Positions 54,234 through 63,471 are shown, counted from the first letter of the stretch. The stretch is DNA of 64,000 bases from Ignavibacteriota bacterium (GCA_003142475.1 PLMK01000026.1:71299-135298), one strand, 5' to 3'. Notes: generated by a model not told the origin, from the sequence alone. Made by a program: numbers and translations.

Positions 54234-54725
54234 ATGACGACCTTAGCAGAAATTCGTAAGTCAAAACAATTGACGATGGTGGATATTGCCGCCCAGCTTG
54301 GGATATCCCAAGGGTACTACTCCAACCTCGAACGCGGGAAGAGGCCGTTTAACGATGCCCTCATCAAGAAAACGGCAAAAGTACTCGGAGTTCCAGTCAG
54401 CACAACACGGGAAGCTGCTCAAGCACATCCTCATGAATCACATACCCTTAAAAGCTGGATGTCTTCCATAAGAATTAACGGTTTGCCGCTCATCAAGGCA
54501 TTTCATTATTATCTGGAGACGCATGAGATCAATGCTCAAACCCTCGACGATGCAAAATTGAAAAGGAAAATGAAGGAATTTATTGAAGAGAACATTGGAT
54601 ATTCTATTTTAGCGGAACTCTCGGAGAACAAAGCATTATTAAATCATGTACGTGAAATAATCTGCACATATTCTACTCTTCTCAATCCTACTATGCAAAA
54701 CAACAAATCCAAAAACATCCAATAG
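54234..54725 (+). CDS. XRE-family HTH regulator
   Basis: 163 residues from the ATG at 54234; the track start 50 codons earlier reads through the promoter-like repeats and is rejected. The N-terminal HTH is LAEIRKSKQLTMVDIAAQLGISQGYYSNLERGKRPFNDALIKKTAKVLGV. The rest is a helical domain of unknown type (SWMSSIRINGLPLIKAFHYYLETHE; KMKEFIEENIGYSILAELSENKALL). No SD sequence is evident. The J-domain gene follows after 7 bp, so they form a pair. Confidence 0.85.
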   Translation: MTTLAEIRKSKQLTMVDIAAQLGISQGYYSNLERGKRPFNDALIKKTAKVLGVPVSTTREAAQAHPHESHTLKSWMSSIRINGLPLIKAFHYYLETHEINAQTLDDAKLKRKMKEFIEENIGYSILAELSENKALLNHVREIICTYSTLLNPTMQNNKSKNIQ

Positions 54726-54732
54726 TAACTAT

Positions 54733-55710
54733 ATGAGCACAATCGAAAAAATGCGAGAGGTCGCCGATTTGCTGGTAAATCAAAGAAAGTACAATGAAGC
54801 ATACACAATCTTTGATGAATTATACCGTCAAATCTGGAGCATCTTTGGCACAGTACAATGCGGATTATCAGGATATTCTAATTATCTTGGACAAAGATAT
54901 TCTTCCGATAATATGCTTCGGAAACAATATCCAGAACCCGCTGTCAACGTACTCTGTGCGAGGATTTATAACATCAATCTTTCGTTAATGCTCGGCGAAT
55001 TTATTAGGATTATGCAAGGTCATCTTCAATGTATCAGCTCTTCATTGCAAGTGCGTAAAGAGACTGATCCTGATACCGTTCTCAATGAATTCGCCGTTCT
55101 CTATACGCTCGCTCTCCAACCCGCTCAGCAGCGGAAACTTATTCCTATCTTTTCAATTTCTACTGCTGTAATAGATAGAAGCAATAGAGTAAAACGAATT
55201 ATATCAAAGTACCCTCGATTTCTTGTCGAAAAACTTCTTATAGAAAATGCTCAGAAATGTAGGGATGGTAAATTTAAATCAATTAATGATCTCTTACTTG
55301 ATTATCTTCTCAATATTGGAGATCGTAAAACAGAATTATTTAAAAGATTGTCGTCTATTGTTGGTCCTTCTTCCTATCAATTTCAGTACAATCAGCATCG
55401 ATCTGACCGGTATGATAAATATGAACAATATGAGCGTTACGATAAATATAGGCGACATACTTCTTCTTCATACAAATTTTATTCAGTGACAGCTACCGAG
55501 GAAGAAAAGGATGCCTACTATGGGAAATTAATCGGTTTGATGGGAAAAGTTACGAAGGAACAAATCCGTTCAAAATACATCGACTTAATTTCTCTCTATC
55601 ATCCAGATCGAGTGCAACATTTAGGTCCTGAGTTAAAAGAACTGGCCGAAACGAAATCAAAAGAAATTAATGCAGCATATGAATGGCTGAAATCAAAATA
55701 CCACATATAA
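54733..55710 (+). CDS. Protein with C-terminal J-domain
   Basis: 325 residues. The last roughly 65 form a J-domain: KVTKEQIRSKYIDLISLYHPDRVQHLGPELKELAETKSKEINAAYEWLK with the invariant His-Pro-Asp. The first 210 residues are helical with no motif I can name (FDELYRQIWSIFGTVQCG; RIYNINLSLMLGEFIRIM). A Tyr/Arg/Asp-rich linker (YDKYEQYERYDKYRRH) precedes the J-domain. The C-terminal J-domain order resembles TerB-DnaJ or DjlA-type proteins, where a DnaK partner is recruited to a specific client. It is paired with the XRE gene, so the client could be that regulator (inference). Confidence 0.75.
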   Translation: MSTIEKMREVADLLVNQRKYNEAYTIFDELYRQIWSIFGTVQCGLSGYSNYLGQRYSSDNMLRKQYPEPAVNVLCARIYNINLSLMLGEFIRIMQGHLQCISSSLQVRKETDPDTVLNEFAVLYTLALQPAQQRKLIPIFSISTAVIDRSNRVKRIISKYPRFLVEKLLIENAQKCRDGKFKSINDLLLDYLLNIGDRKTELFKRLSSIVGPSSYQFQYNQHRSDRYDKYEQYERYDKYRRHTSSSYKFYSVTATEEEKDAYYGKLIGLMGKVTKEQIRSKYIDLISLYHPDRVQHLGPELKELAETKSKEINAAYEWLKSKYHI

Positions 55711-55934
55711 TTCTTACGCCTGCAACACCTCACGCTGATTGAGTCGGTAAGCAAAACGTTCCGTATCGGAATTAATAATAGGAGCTCATGGCTTTTCGTA
55801 AACAAAGCCAGCTTTCATCAACACGTCTGTTTCAAAAGGGAATATTTTCAGCAGTATTTTCAATACGATATTTTGTATTTCGCATTTTTTTGGTACGAGT
55901 GCAGCCATATCCTTTTTTTACTACATTAGTAGTT

Positions 55935-56988
55935 TCATTTGACCACAATGACAAGCAATGTAACATCGTCAGGAATATCATTGTTGCTATATATTGAAAG
56001 GGAACGAAGAATATTCTCGCATATACCATTCGCAGTTTGATGAAAATGTCTTTTACAAGTATTAATCAGACCTTCTTCACCAAAATAGTCACCCCGCGGA
56101 TTCCTTGCTTCAATCACTCCGTCTGTATATAATAGAACAACATCTCCCTTTTTTAGTTGCAATGTAGCATTGTTTGCTAGTAAAATCTGTAGTGACTCCA
56201 AAAATGAGATCCTCGGTTGAAAGACGATGGATATCACCATTAGATCGAAGAACAATTGGAGGAGGATGACCTGCATTCGAGTAATGAAGCACCTTTTTCT
56301 CGGTGTCGAGGATACCGTAAAAAAAGCTGATAAAGTTCCCTGATACAATGTTGTTTACAATAAATTTATTCAGTTTATCACAGACTTCATGAGGAGAATG
56401 CGTGTTCATCGCAAGAATACGGAATGCAGCCTGAAAATTTGACATAAGCAGAGCCGCGGACATTCCCTTGCCAGTAACATCGCCAACACATATCCCCAAA
56501 GTACTATCGGCAAGAACAACAATATCATAGTAGTCTCCGCTGATATGGCCTGCAGGTTGCCATACTACAGCGATATCGTAACCAGGATGTTTTGGAATAT
56601 ATTTCGGCAACATGGACTGTTGAATTTTTATTGCCAGATTATTTTCTCGATCCATAACTTTTTTAAATGACGAAAGTATCCATACGATAAAATAGAAAGA
56701 TCCGAATAACACTAACGTATTCCAAACTGGAATAAGGATGTGGCTATAGGAAGGTGAACAAAGAAGATCTGCAATGTTCCAGATGATCGCACTAATGAAT
56801 GCCATAGCAAAACCTGCCCACCTATGAACAAACCAGGCGCAAAGAGCGATTGGAATGATGTAAAAAATCGAGACCGATAATTCTGCTCCTGTAATATAGT
56901 CTAGAAAACCAATAGCGAGAGTCATGAGAACTGCGTAACTAAGAAGAATCGGCTTGCTAAGTTTTGATATTCGATTAATCAGACTCAT
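55935..56988 (-). pseudogene. Membrane PP2C-type (SpoIIE/RsbU-like) phosphatase, frameshifted
   Basis: Two track ORFs (56110-56988 and 55935-56348) are one gene in two frames. Frame A gives about four TM helices (residues 14-105), a short helix ending in QQSMLPKYIPKHPGYDIAVVWQPAGHISGDYYDIV (acidic metal site), GDVTGKGMSAALLMSN and YSNAGHPPPIVLRSNG. Frame B then supplies TLQLKKGDVVLLYTDGVIEARN and NDIPDDVTLLVIVVK, the last PP2C motifs. A +1 shift between about 56149 and 56185 joins them; the interval includes a run of six T on the plus strand. Either a genuine lesion or a sequencing/assembly error. An intact protein would dephosphorylate an anti-sigma antagonist in a partner-switching pathway. 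Confidence 0.85.
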
Positions 56989-57157
56989 TTATATGATTTT
57001 AAAGGAAAAATGGAAGGGGTAGTACACCTTCTCTTGGCATAATAGCTGGAGAAGAATGACTTCGCTTCTGAAGAATAATTTATATCTCATAACGCCGATG
57101 GGACAGAAAGTTTATAAAAACAAAGTACACCCGACAATTAGATCAGTATTACTAATC

Positions 57158-57700
57158 TTACTTGGCTATTCCGATGACTCCATATCCAACCCTCGCTCCA
57201 GCGTTTCCAGTTGGTTGTGTTTTAAAGTCATCTTCTTTTGCGTGGATAATGACGGCATGACCAATAATCGAATATTCGCCGTTCAGTTTCATGACTGGGT
57301 CAATATAATCGAGATGCGCATTCCCTTTTTCATCTGCTTCGATGTTTCCCATATCACCGGCATGACGTTTTTCATTCATCGGCATGCTATGAGGCATTTC
57401 CATCGGATTGAAGTGCCCACCTGCTGAATTCCCATCGTCGGAATTGATATCGCCGAATTCATGAATGTGAAATCCATGTTTGCCCAGTGTTAATCCCGTA
57501 AGGTTCGCAATAACATGAATTCCTTTATCAACTTCCTCAAATGTCACGACCCCGCGTACAAAATTCCCTTTTGTAGAAGTGATCACGGCAATTGCCCGCT
57601 TGATTGTTATTTTCTGATGCTTTGTATAATCCTCTTGAGCGGCTAGGAATTGTGTACTTATGAAGAAAAATACTAGAGTAATAATAATTCTATTTTTCAT
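57158..57700 (-). CDS. sodC: Cu/Zn superoxide dismutase lacking the usual disulfide cysteines
   Basis: 180 residues with a signal peptide (1-21, FLAAQ). Metal site: KHGFHIHEFGD (two Cu His), SAGGHFNP (bridging His), RHAGDMGNI (Zn His and Asp) and YSIIGHAVIIHAKEDDF (Cu His). The conserved Cys pair of the family is absent: the loop reads INSDDGNSAGG instead of having Gly-Cys, and the C-terminal motif is ARVGYGVIG instead of A-C-G-V-I-G. A Met-rich EMPHSMPMNEK stretch sits in the Zn loop. Periplasmic removal of superoxide; close to a T9SS cupredoxin gene. The absence of Cys may be compensated by other packing. Confidence 0.92.
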   Translation of the reverse strand: MKNRIIITLVFFFISTQFLAAQEDYTKHQKITIKRAIAVITSTKGNFVRGVVTFEEVDKGIHVIANLTGLTLGKHGFHIHEFGDINSDDGNSAGGHFNPMEMPHSMPMNEKRHAGDMGNIEADEKGNAHLDYIDPVMKLNGEYSIIGHAVIIHAKEDDFKTQPTGNAGARVGYGVIGIAK

Positions 57701-57803
57701 GTTTACTCCTTTTCATGAAATGATAATTTTGTTCGCTGTCATTGAATTCAGATATTTCTTTTTAATTCTAACTTTTTCTCCGATACGGTGTACTTATTTA
57801 TCA

Positions 57804-58460
57804 CTATTTCAGTAACACAAGTTTCTTGGTTTCTGAATATGCACCTGCCTGTAACCGATAATAATATATTCCGCTCGACATCGATATAGCATTCCACATC
57901 TTTGAGTAACTACCGGCTGGCATATTTTCATTTGCGATCGTTGCTACTTCCTGTCCTATCAAGTTATATATTTTTAAAGAAACAGTGGTTTGGAATGGGA
58001 TATCAAATGAGATCATTGTTGTTGGATTGAACGGGTTGGGAAAGTTCTGCTTAAGTCTGAATGCATCAGGTTGGAAGGAAGTCTGAATATTCTCAACACC
58101 GGTGAGGAGCGCAGAGAACGATCCCGTCATCCCCAAACCAACATGGAAGTCGCATTGATAGAGATATGTGCCCGCAATTATGACAGAATAAGAAAACACG
58201 CTCCCAGAAGTTTGATGAAAGCTCTGACCACCGACAGGAATGGTTGTCGAACTCAACGGATGCATACTAAAATCACCCTCCCATCGGATCGTATCTCCTA
58301 CAGAAACATTCAGAGAATTAGGAGAATAATGAAGTCCAAACGAACCCCCGAATTGGATAATATGGGTAGTAGCATGCGCAACGGTTACCATCGTGAGAAA
58401 CACTATGGTCCATACAATCGACGCCGATCTCCGAAATACTAAAATAGATTTTGTTCTCAT
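57804..58460 (-). CDS. Secreted cupredoxin with type IX secretion C-terminal sorting domain
   Basis: 218 residues. After a signal peptide (about 1-30, ending AHAT) comes a plastocyanin-like domain (THIIQFGGSFGLHYSPNSLNVSVGDTIRWEGDFSMHPL) with copper ligands His in SMHPLSS, and Cys, His and Met in YQCDFHVGLGMTG. From about residue 133 the protein is a Por-type sorting domain: FRLKQNFPNPFNPTTMISFDI, VSLKIYNLIGQEVATI, GIYYYRLQAGAYSETKKLVLLK. This signal targets proteins through T9SS to the cell surface and is common in Ignavibacteria and relatives. The role is likely extracellular electron transfer or copper binding. Confidence 0.88.
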   Translation of the reverse strand: MRTKSILVFRRSASIVWTIVFLTMVTVAHATTHIIQFGGSFGLHYSPNSLNVSVGDTIRWEGDFSMHPLSSTTIPVGGQSFHQTSGSVFSYSVIIAGTYLYQCDFHVGLGMTGSFSALLTGVENIQTSFQPDAFRLKQNFPNPFNPTTMISFDIPFQTTVSLKIYNLIGQEVATIANENMPAGSYSKMWNAISMSSGIYYYRLQAGAYSETKKLVLLK

Positions 58461-58912
58461 GCTTGTCCCTTTCTTATTTGGTTTGTGATTATTTTAGATC
58501 GAATCTGAGTCGCTACTTGTTCATTCCTAAGCCCTGCACAACGGTAAATTAAGATTGGGAGATGCATGAGTTTTTATGTTCATCCAAAATAATCTCATGT
58601 ATAATGCTTACATTTTTCTGATCTACTTTTAAAAGCGTTTCTGCACTTTTACCACAATCTTATAATCCTTTCTTTTATTAACAACTTTAGAACCTACTAT
58701 GTTCCCAATGAAGAGGATAATATGATTCGTATCCACATTACGAACCAAATATGACCATCCAAGACAGGATGCCTTTCCCCCGCTGCCGATAGTATCAATC
58801 CTGCAGGTGTATAAGCAACCTATAGATTATCAATACATAAAAACCTTCCCTGCAACTTTGCCAAGTGTCTACCGTATGTAATGACAACATCCTTTTCAAA
58901 TCGGAGGAAATT
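58461..58912 (+). other. Intergenic, no gene seen
   Basis: About 450 bp between the divergent cupredoxin and DUF4097-like genes. AT-rich, only tiny ORFs, no strong hairpin or tRNA-like structure. It must hold both promoters; none could be fixed by eye. Confidence 0.45.
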
Positions 58913-59722
58913 ATGCGACCGTTCTTTTTCGTTACAATTTTCTTGTCGGTATTTTTTACGGCCGCGATATCCCAAGCTTCACGGGAGATCAATAAAACCT
59001 TTCCGCTTAAAGCGAACGGACATCTCGTCATTGACACATACAAAGGGACTATTACTGTCACAACTCATGACAAACCGCAAGTTGAGGTGTATGTGAAGAT
59101 AGAATCGGACGACGCGGATTCCCGGGATGCTGCCCAAGATGTTGAGGACACTGAAATTGAAATTCACAGCACAGATAATAATGTGACTCTTCATACTAAT
59201 TATAAGAAAGTAGAGCGAAATAATTATCACAATTTCTGGGATTGGATCACCGACTGGCACGAGACATCATATTCCCTCCCGTTAGTACATTATACCATTA
59301 AGATGCCCCGTACAGCGGAACTGAGGATTAAAGATTACAAATCGGAATCGCACATCGAAGGATTAACATCATACCTGACGTTTAACACGTATAAAGGTTC
59401 CGCAGAAGTATTTGATCTCAACGGAGGAATCGATTTAGAAACATACAAAGGTGATGTACGAATTTCTATCTCCACGCTTAAGAGTGACAGTCATTTCGAA
59501 ACTTATAAGGGAAAAATTACAGTGAACATCCCCAAACAGTCCGGCTTTGAATTGCGAACAGATTTTGAAAGACGTGTAGATTTTAGCACAGACTTCGATG
59601 TAGAGACGCATGAACGTAATAGAAAACACCATCATTATGACTACTCCGGAAAAATCAACGGAGGGGGTCCAATGCTTGAATTTAACAGTAATAAGGGAGA
59701 TATTCGGTTACAAGCTAAGTAA
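58913..59722 (+). CDS. Exported DUF4097-like beta-repeat protein
   Basis: 269 residues from ATG 58913 with GGAGG upstream; the track start 16 codons earlier has no RBS. A signal peptide (1-22, AAISQA) is followed by a repetitive beta-rich body with recurring T-Y-K-G units (DTYKGTITV, FNTYKGSAEVFDL, LETYKGDVRIS, FETYKGKITV) and, at the end, FNSNKGDIRLQAK. This is the pattern of DUF4097 putative adhesins that form a beta-solenoid. A His-rich stretch (RKHHHYDYS) occurs near 245. No partner gene. Function unknown. Confidence 0.78.
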   Translation: MRPFFFVTIFLSVFFTAAISQASREINKTFPLKANGHLVIDTYKGTITVTTHDKPQVEVYVKIESDDADSRDAAQDVEDTEIEIHSTDNNVTLHTNYKKVERNNYHNFWDWITDWHETSYSLPLVHYTIKMPRTAELRIKDYKSESHIEGLTSYLTFNTYKGSAEVFDLNGGIDLETYKGDVRISISTLKSDSHFETYKGKITVNIPKQSGFELRTDFERRVDFSTDFDVETHERNRKHHHYDYSGKINGGGPMLEFNSNKGDIRLQAK

Positions 59723-60019
59723 TGCGAACTAAACGCAACTATTACAGAAATACAATCAACCTGTCATTCTAAACCTCACAGTTTTTAGCAGGGCAAAGAA
59801 TCCTACGATCTTTTTCGTTTCAAATCATTCCTGCGAACTTATGGGATGAGGACGATAATGAGTTTGTCCCAACCGATTCTTCCATCAACATAAATTTTCG
59901 TTCAACAAAGAAAAATCATATCAGGCATGTGCTATTTGTCACAGCATTTCAGATATATTTTCATAACATGATACACGTGACATAAAGCGTTCTAATAGTA
60001 AAGAATCGAGTTATTGAGG

Positions 60020-60553
60020 ATGTCTTATAAAGCTATTAAACAAGCAGAAAAAGCCTTCCGTACTGCAATTTGTGGTCATGCAGCTCAGTTTGATATGGCC
60101 ACTGTTCATCGCGCTGAATCGCTCCTACTTCAAGCTCGGGCTTTCGCAAATAATGATCCAATAAAGAGTAAGAGCCTGGCAGAGAATGCAGAACAAATAG
60201 CATTGGAAGCTATAGCAAAAACCCAAACAGAAAAATCGCATTTGAAAGGGGTTTTAGGGACCGAAGTAGCCTCATTGATACAGGAATACTCCCAAAAAAA
60301 AATAGCACTCAGTGAGATTAAAAAAAAAATTAATACACCAACATATTTAATTATTTCGCAACGTATGGAAATTGCCAATGTCTGCATGAAACAAGCAGAG
60401 GAAGGTTTGGAAAAGGAGCAGTTTAGCGCTTTTCCGGAACTATTCGCAAGAACAAGGCAGCGACTATTAGATGTTGCGCATGTATTAACCCCCGTAATTG
60501 AGCAGCTGAATTATTCTGCTCCCCTTAAAGTTCCAACTCAAAACAGGAAATGA
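60020..60553 (+). CDS. Helical protein of unknown function
   Basis: 177 residues from the ATG at 60020, with GAG about 9 nt upstream; the track TTG start two codons earlier is less likely. Mostly amphipathic helix: AIKQAEKAFRTAICGHAAQFDMATVHRAESLLLQARAFANNDPIKSKSLAENAEQIALEAI resembles the start of a TPR-like or DUF4398-type helical hairpin protein. No signal peptide or membrane segment. No family recognised. Convergent with xylB over a shared terminator. Confidence 0.6.
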   Translation: MSYKAIKQAEKAFRTAICGHAAQFDMATVHRAESLLLQARAFANNDPIKSKSLAENAEQIALEAIAKTQTEKSHLKGVLGTEVASLIQEYSQKKIALSEIKKKINTPTYLIISQRMEIANVCMKQAEEGLEKEQFSAFPELFARTRQRLLDVAHVLTPVIEQLNYSAPLKVPTQNRK

Positions 60554-60671
60554 CGTAAGGCTATTCTTTCTCCAAGTGTAAGTCCATATTAAAGAAAGTA
60601 ATAGATTTGTTTTCTTCTCTATACGTTTGACTTTTTTCTGATGCGTTGCACATTTCGCAATAAAAACGAAA

Positions 60672-60705
60672 ATGCCCGATTATTTAATCGGGCATCGTTG
60701 TTTTT
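60672..60705. terminator. Bidirectional terminator between the unknown gene and xylB
   Basis: ATGCCCGATT pairs with AATCGGGCAT around a 4-nt loop (60672-60695); T-rich DNA follows on the plus strand (CGTTGTTTTT) and, read on the minus strand, TTTCGTTTTTATT follows as well. It lies between convergent genes ending at 60553 and 60723. Confidence 0.75.
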
Positions 60706-60722
60706 CATATATCCTTCAATGA

Positions 60723-62207
60723 TTAAAGGTAATGTTTCAATACAGAAGACCAGCGTGCATACAATTCTTGATAATCATTTACACGGCTTCTTTGTGGTTC
60801 AATCACCTTTAATCGTTCCAATCCTTTGAACATTTCAGTACGATCGGTATAATGCTTTGCACCGAATGCTGCACCACGAGCTGCTCCCTGCGCTCCATCG
60901 GTATTATAAAGTTCAATGGTGATACCAGCAACGTGAGCAAGAGTATCGCAAAAAATTGGACTGAGAAAAAGGTTCGCAAGTCCTGCCCGAATAACTGTGG
61001 GTTTCATTTCCATTGTATGCATTATCTCAATGCCGTAGTTAAATGCACAAGCAACTCCTTCCTGCACTGCACGTAAAAGATGTCCCTGCGAATGAATATT
61101 AAATTGAAGATTATGAAGGTGCGCACCGATATCATGATTCTCCAGCATTCGTTCTGCACCATTTCCAAATGGCAGACAGATAATTCCATTCGAACCTACC
61201 GGCACCTGCGATGCAAGTTCATTGAGGCGCGCATACTCAACACTTTGCTGACCGATCACTCGGCGAATCCAGCTGTTTGAGCTTCCCGTTCCATTGATAC
61301 ATAAGAGAATGCCTATGCGAGTCATCTTGGCAGTATGATTCACATGTGCAAACGAATTGACACGCGACGGAGGATCGTACTTGAGTGTACCACTCACACC
61401 ATAGACAACTCCGGAAGTTCCGGCTGTCGCAGCAATCTCACCCGGTTCCATCACATTTAACGAGAGCGCGTTATTCGGTTGATCACCTGCGCGATATGTA
61501 ATTGGAATACCCTCCGGTAAACCGAGTTCTTGGGAGGCTATACGATTGAGTTTCCCTTGATCTCCAAATGTAGGCACAATTGGCGGAACAAGGTCAGATG
61601 AAATGCCATAATGTTCGAGCAATAATGTGGCAAGTGAATTTGTTTTGAAATCTAAAAGAATTCCTTCCGACAATCCGGAAAGTGTCGTCGCAGGTTCTCC
61701 AGTCAAACGGAGAGCAATATAATCTCCGGGGAGCATGAACTTATGGATCTTTTCGTAAATCTGAGGTTCTTTCTCTTTTACCCAGCGCAATTTAGAAGCA
61801 GTGAAATTACCGGGAGAGTTCAGGAGTGATGAAAGGCATTTTTCTGAACCAATTGAGGAAAATGCTTTCTGGCCAATCTCGACTGCTCTGCTATCGCACC
61901 AAATAATTGATGGACGCAAAACTTGATTCTTTTTATCGACAATGACGAGTCCATGCATTTGATAGGAAATTCCTATTGCAACTATTTGATCCCTCTTAAC
62001 ATTGGTAGACGAGAGCACCTCAGCCGTTGCAAGCTTCAGGTTATCCCACCACATATTGGGATCCTGTTCCGCCCAGCCGGGCTTAGTAGCAGTGATCGGC
62101 ATTTCGGTTTTAGGAGAGAATGCGCTGGCTTCAAGTTTACCGGTTTCTAAATTAAGAAGAGCTGCTTTTATTGATGAGCTGCCAATATCAAAACCTAGGG
62201 AATACAT
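60723..62207 (-). CDS. xylB: Xylulokinase
   Basis: 494 residues. FGGY kinase: YSLGFDIGSSSIKAALLN, AIGISYQMHGLVIVDKKNQVLRPSIIWCDSRAVEIGQ (the MHGLV and WCD.R motifs are those of xylulokinases), YRAGDQPNNALSLNVMEPGEIAATAGTSGVVYG, and VIRAGLANLFLSPIFCDTLAHVAG. GGAG precedes the ATG. It phosphorylates D-xylulose made by XylA, whose gene lies upstream. It starts 32 bp after the UroD-like gene. Confidence 0.93.
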   Translation of the reverse strand: MYSLGFDIGSSSIKAALLNLETGKLEASAFSPKTEMPITATKPGWAEQDPNMWWDNLKLATAEVLSSTNVKRDQIVAIGISYQMHGLVIVDKKNQVLRPSIIWCDSRAVEIGQKAFSSIGSEKCLSSLLNSPGNFTASKLRWVKEKEPQIYEKIHKFMLPGDYIALRLTGEPATTLSGLSEGILLDFKTNSLATLLLEHYGISSDLVPPIVPTFGDQGKLNRIASQELGLPEGIPITYRAGDQPNNALSLNVMEPGEIAATAGTSGVVYGVSGTLKYDPPSRVNSFAHVNHTAKMTRIGILLCINGTGSSNSWIRRVIGQQSVEYARLNELASQVPVGSNGIICLPFGNGAERMLENHDIGAHLHNLQFNIHSQGHLLRAVQEGVACAFNYGIEIMHTMEMKPTVIRAGLANLFLSPIFCDTLAHVAGITIELYNTDGAQGAARGAAFGAKHYTDRTEMFKGLERLKVIEPQRSRVNDYQELYARWSSVLKHYL

Positions 62208-62239
62208 GTGTTTTATTCTCCACTATTATAAATACGGTT

Positions 62240-63250
62240 TTATAAGCTTGAATTAAACTCTTGTACAGCTTTAAAAAAAGATCGAATATTTTTTTGTGAA
62301 ACTCCTGGCGGTGTATCACAACCGGAAGAGATAATAAAATTCTTAGAGTTTTTTGTTGCCTGTAAAAGCTTCACCGTGGTATCAAAGACTTTATCCGGAG
62401 TTGCTGTTTTAAACACTTCAACCGGATCCAGATTACCAAGCACAAGTATGTCTTTAGGTACTTCATTTAATACAGTTAAAATGTTAATTTTATTTCCGAA
62501 GTGCAACCCGCCAGCACCGGTAGAGACCATGGAATTCGTGACATGCCCCGTATTTCCGCAATTATGAAGAATGAACAAGAATTGATCATCTTGAATACTT
62601 GCAACAATCTTCTTTATAAACTTCGAAGAATATTTGTCGCAGAGATCCGCAGAAAGTAAGCCAGCGGCCGGTTCAGCCATAATAATTCCATTCACTCCAA
62701 TTTTTTTATATTCTTGTATATATCCCAATAAGAATTCAGCGCATTTCTCTATCAATATTTTTATTAACTCAGGATCAAGGTACAGCGCTGGCATCATTTC
62801 CGACATATCAAATAATCTTCCGGCAAGAGAAAATGGCCCAATACACCCAGCGAATACCGGTCTATCGGAAATATAGTCGACTGCGAGCTCTGCAGCTTTC
62901 AAATATTGAGGTACCCGTGCAGCTTGAAGCAAGGGCACGCGTAAATTTTCAATAGACGTTCGATTATGGACTATTGCACTTGAGACAGATGGAATTTCAT
63001 CGTCAGAAAAAATGATTTTGCTGCCGAATGCTTCAGCTTCTACCGTTAAATCCATCATCATCGTAGCCGCGGCACTTGGAAAGTTGTCCCGAAGAGCTTT
63101 TATAGTATTAAAATGTACTTCTCCATTTTTTACTGCATCTGTGACTTTCATCCCAATGATATCAATTCCTGGATGGGTCATGATGGGTAATGCTAGACGT
63201 TCTTTGGATTCGAGAACCATCTCGATCCAGTGTTTTATATTTGTTCTCAT
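62240..63250 (-). CDS. Uroporphyrinogen decarboxylase-fold protein, MtaA/CmuA-like
   Basis: 336 residues. The UroD fold is indicated by LALPIMTHPGIDIIGMKVTDAV, IGPFSLAGRLFDMSE, LLGYIQEYKKIGVNGIIMAEPAAGLLS and LGNLDPVEVFKTATPDKV. A zinc site typical of corrinoid methyltransferases, His-x-Cys in FILHNCGNTGH and a second Cys in IISSGCDTPPG, points to the MtaA/MtbA/CmuA branch rather than to haem biosynthesis; the HemE active-site Arg pattern is not seen. The gene sits between xylA and xylB in one orientation. What a methyltransferase-like enzyme does there is unclear. No strong RBS. Confidence 0.8.
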   Translation of the reverse strand: MRTNIKHWIEMVLESKERLALPIMTHPGIDIIGMKVTDAVKNGEVHFNTIKALRDNFPSAAATMMMDLTVEAEAFGSKIIFSDDEIPSVSSAIVHNRTSIENLRVPLLQAARVPQYLKAAELAVDYISDRPVFAGCIGPFSLAGRLFDMSEMMPALYLDPELIKILIEKCAEFLLGYIQEYKKIGVNGIIMAEPAAGLLSADLCDKYSSKFIKKIVASIQDDQFLFILHNCGNTGHVTNSMVSTGAGGLHFGNKINILTVLNEVPKDILVLGNLDPVEVFKTATPDKVFDTTVKLLQATKNSKNFIISSGCDTPPGVSQKNIRSFFKAVQEFNSSL

Positions 63251-63419
63251 TTGCAGTTAGGCTAAATATCTACTCGTCCAACGATAAGAACCGATTTTTC
63301 GCTTCAATGTATTTCCGGCATATGTTATTCCTTTTTACAAGCCTGTTTTTTCTCGGAAAAATTGATGCACCGATTGAGAAAAGTAATAAATAGAAGAAGT
63401 CTTATGCCCCATAGATTGC

Positions 63420-63447
63420 CCCACTTCAGTACAAATACTGAAGCGGG
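63420..63447 (-). terminator. Stem-loop downstream of xylA
   Basis: On the minus strand CCCGCTTCAGTA pairs with TACTGAAGTGGG (12 bp with one G-U) around a TTTG loop. No T-run follows, so it may be a stabilising or attenuating hairpin more than a full terminator. Confidence 0.45.
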
Positions 63448-63471
63448 AATCTATTTTCGACTTAGCGTTTG

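Noticed and set aside
55788-55997. 69-codon plus-strand ORF with a GGAG-like site
   Set aside because: Overlaps the 3' end of the PP2C gene in antisense and shows no recognisable protein features; the first part may be a chance ORF.
56149-56154. Programmed -1 frameshifting on the A AAA AAG-like run of the PP2C gene
   Set aside because: Restoring the PP2C frame needs +1 (or -2), not -1, so the slippery heptamer does not explain it.
57056-57427. 123-codon plus-strand ORF
   Set aside because: Mostly antisense to sodC, which is unambiguous.
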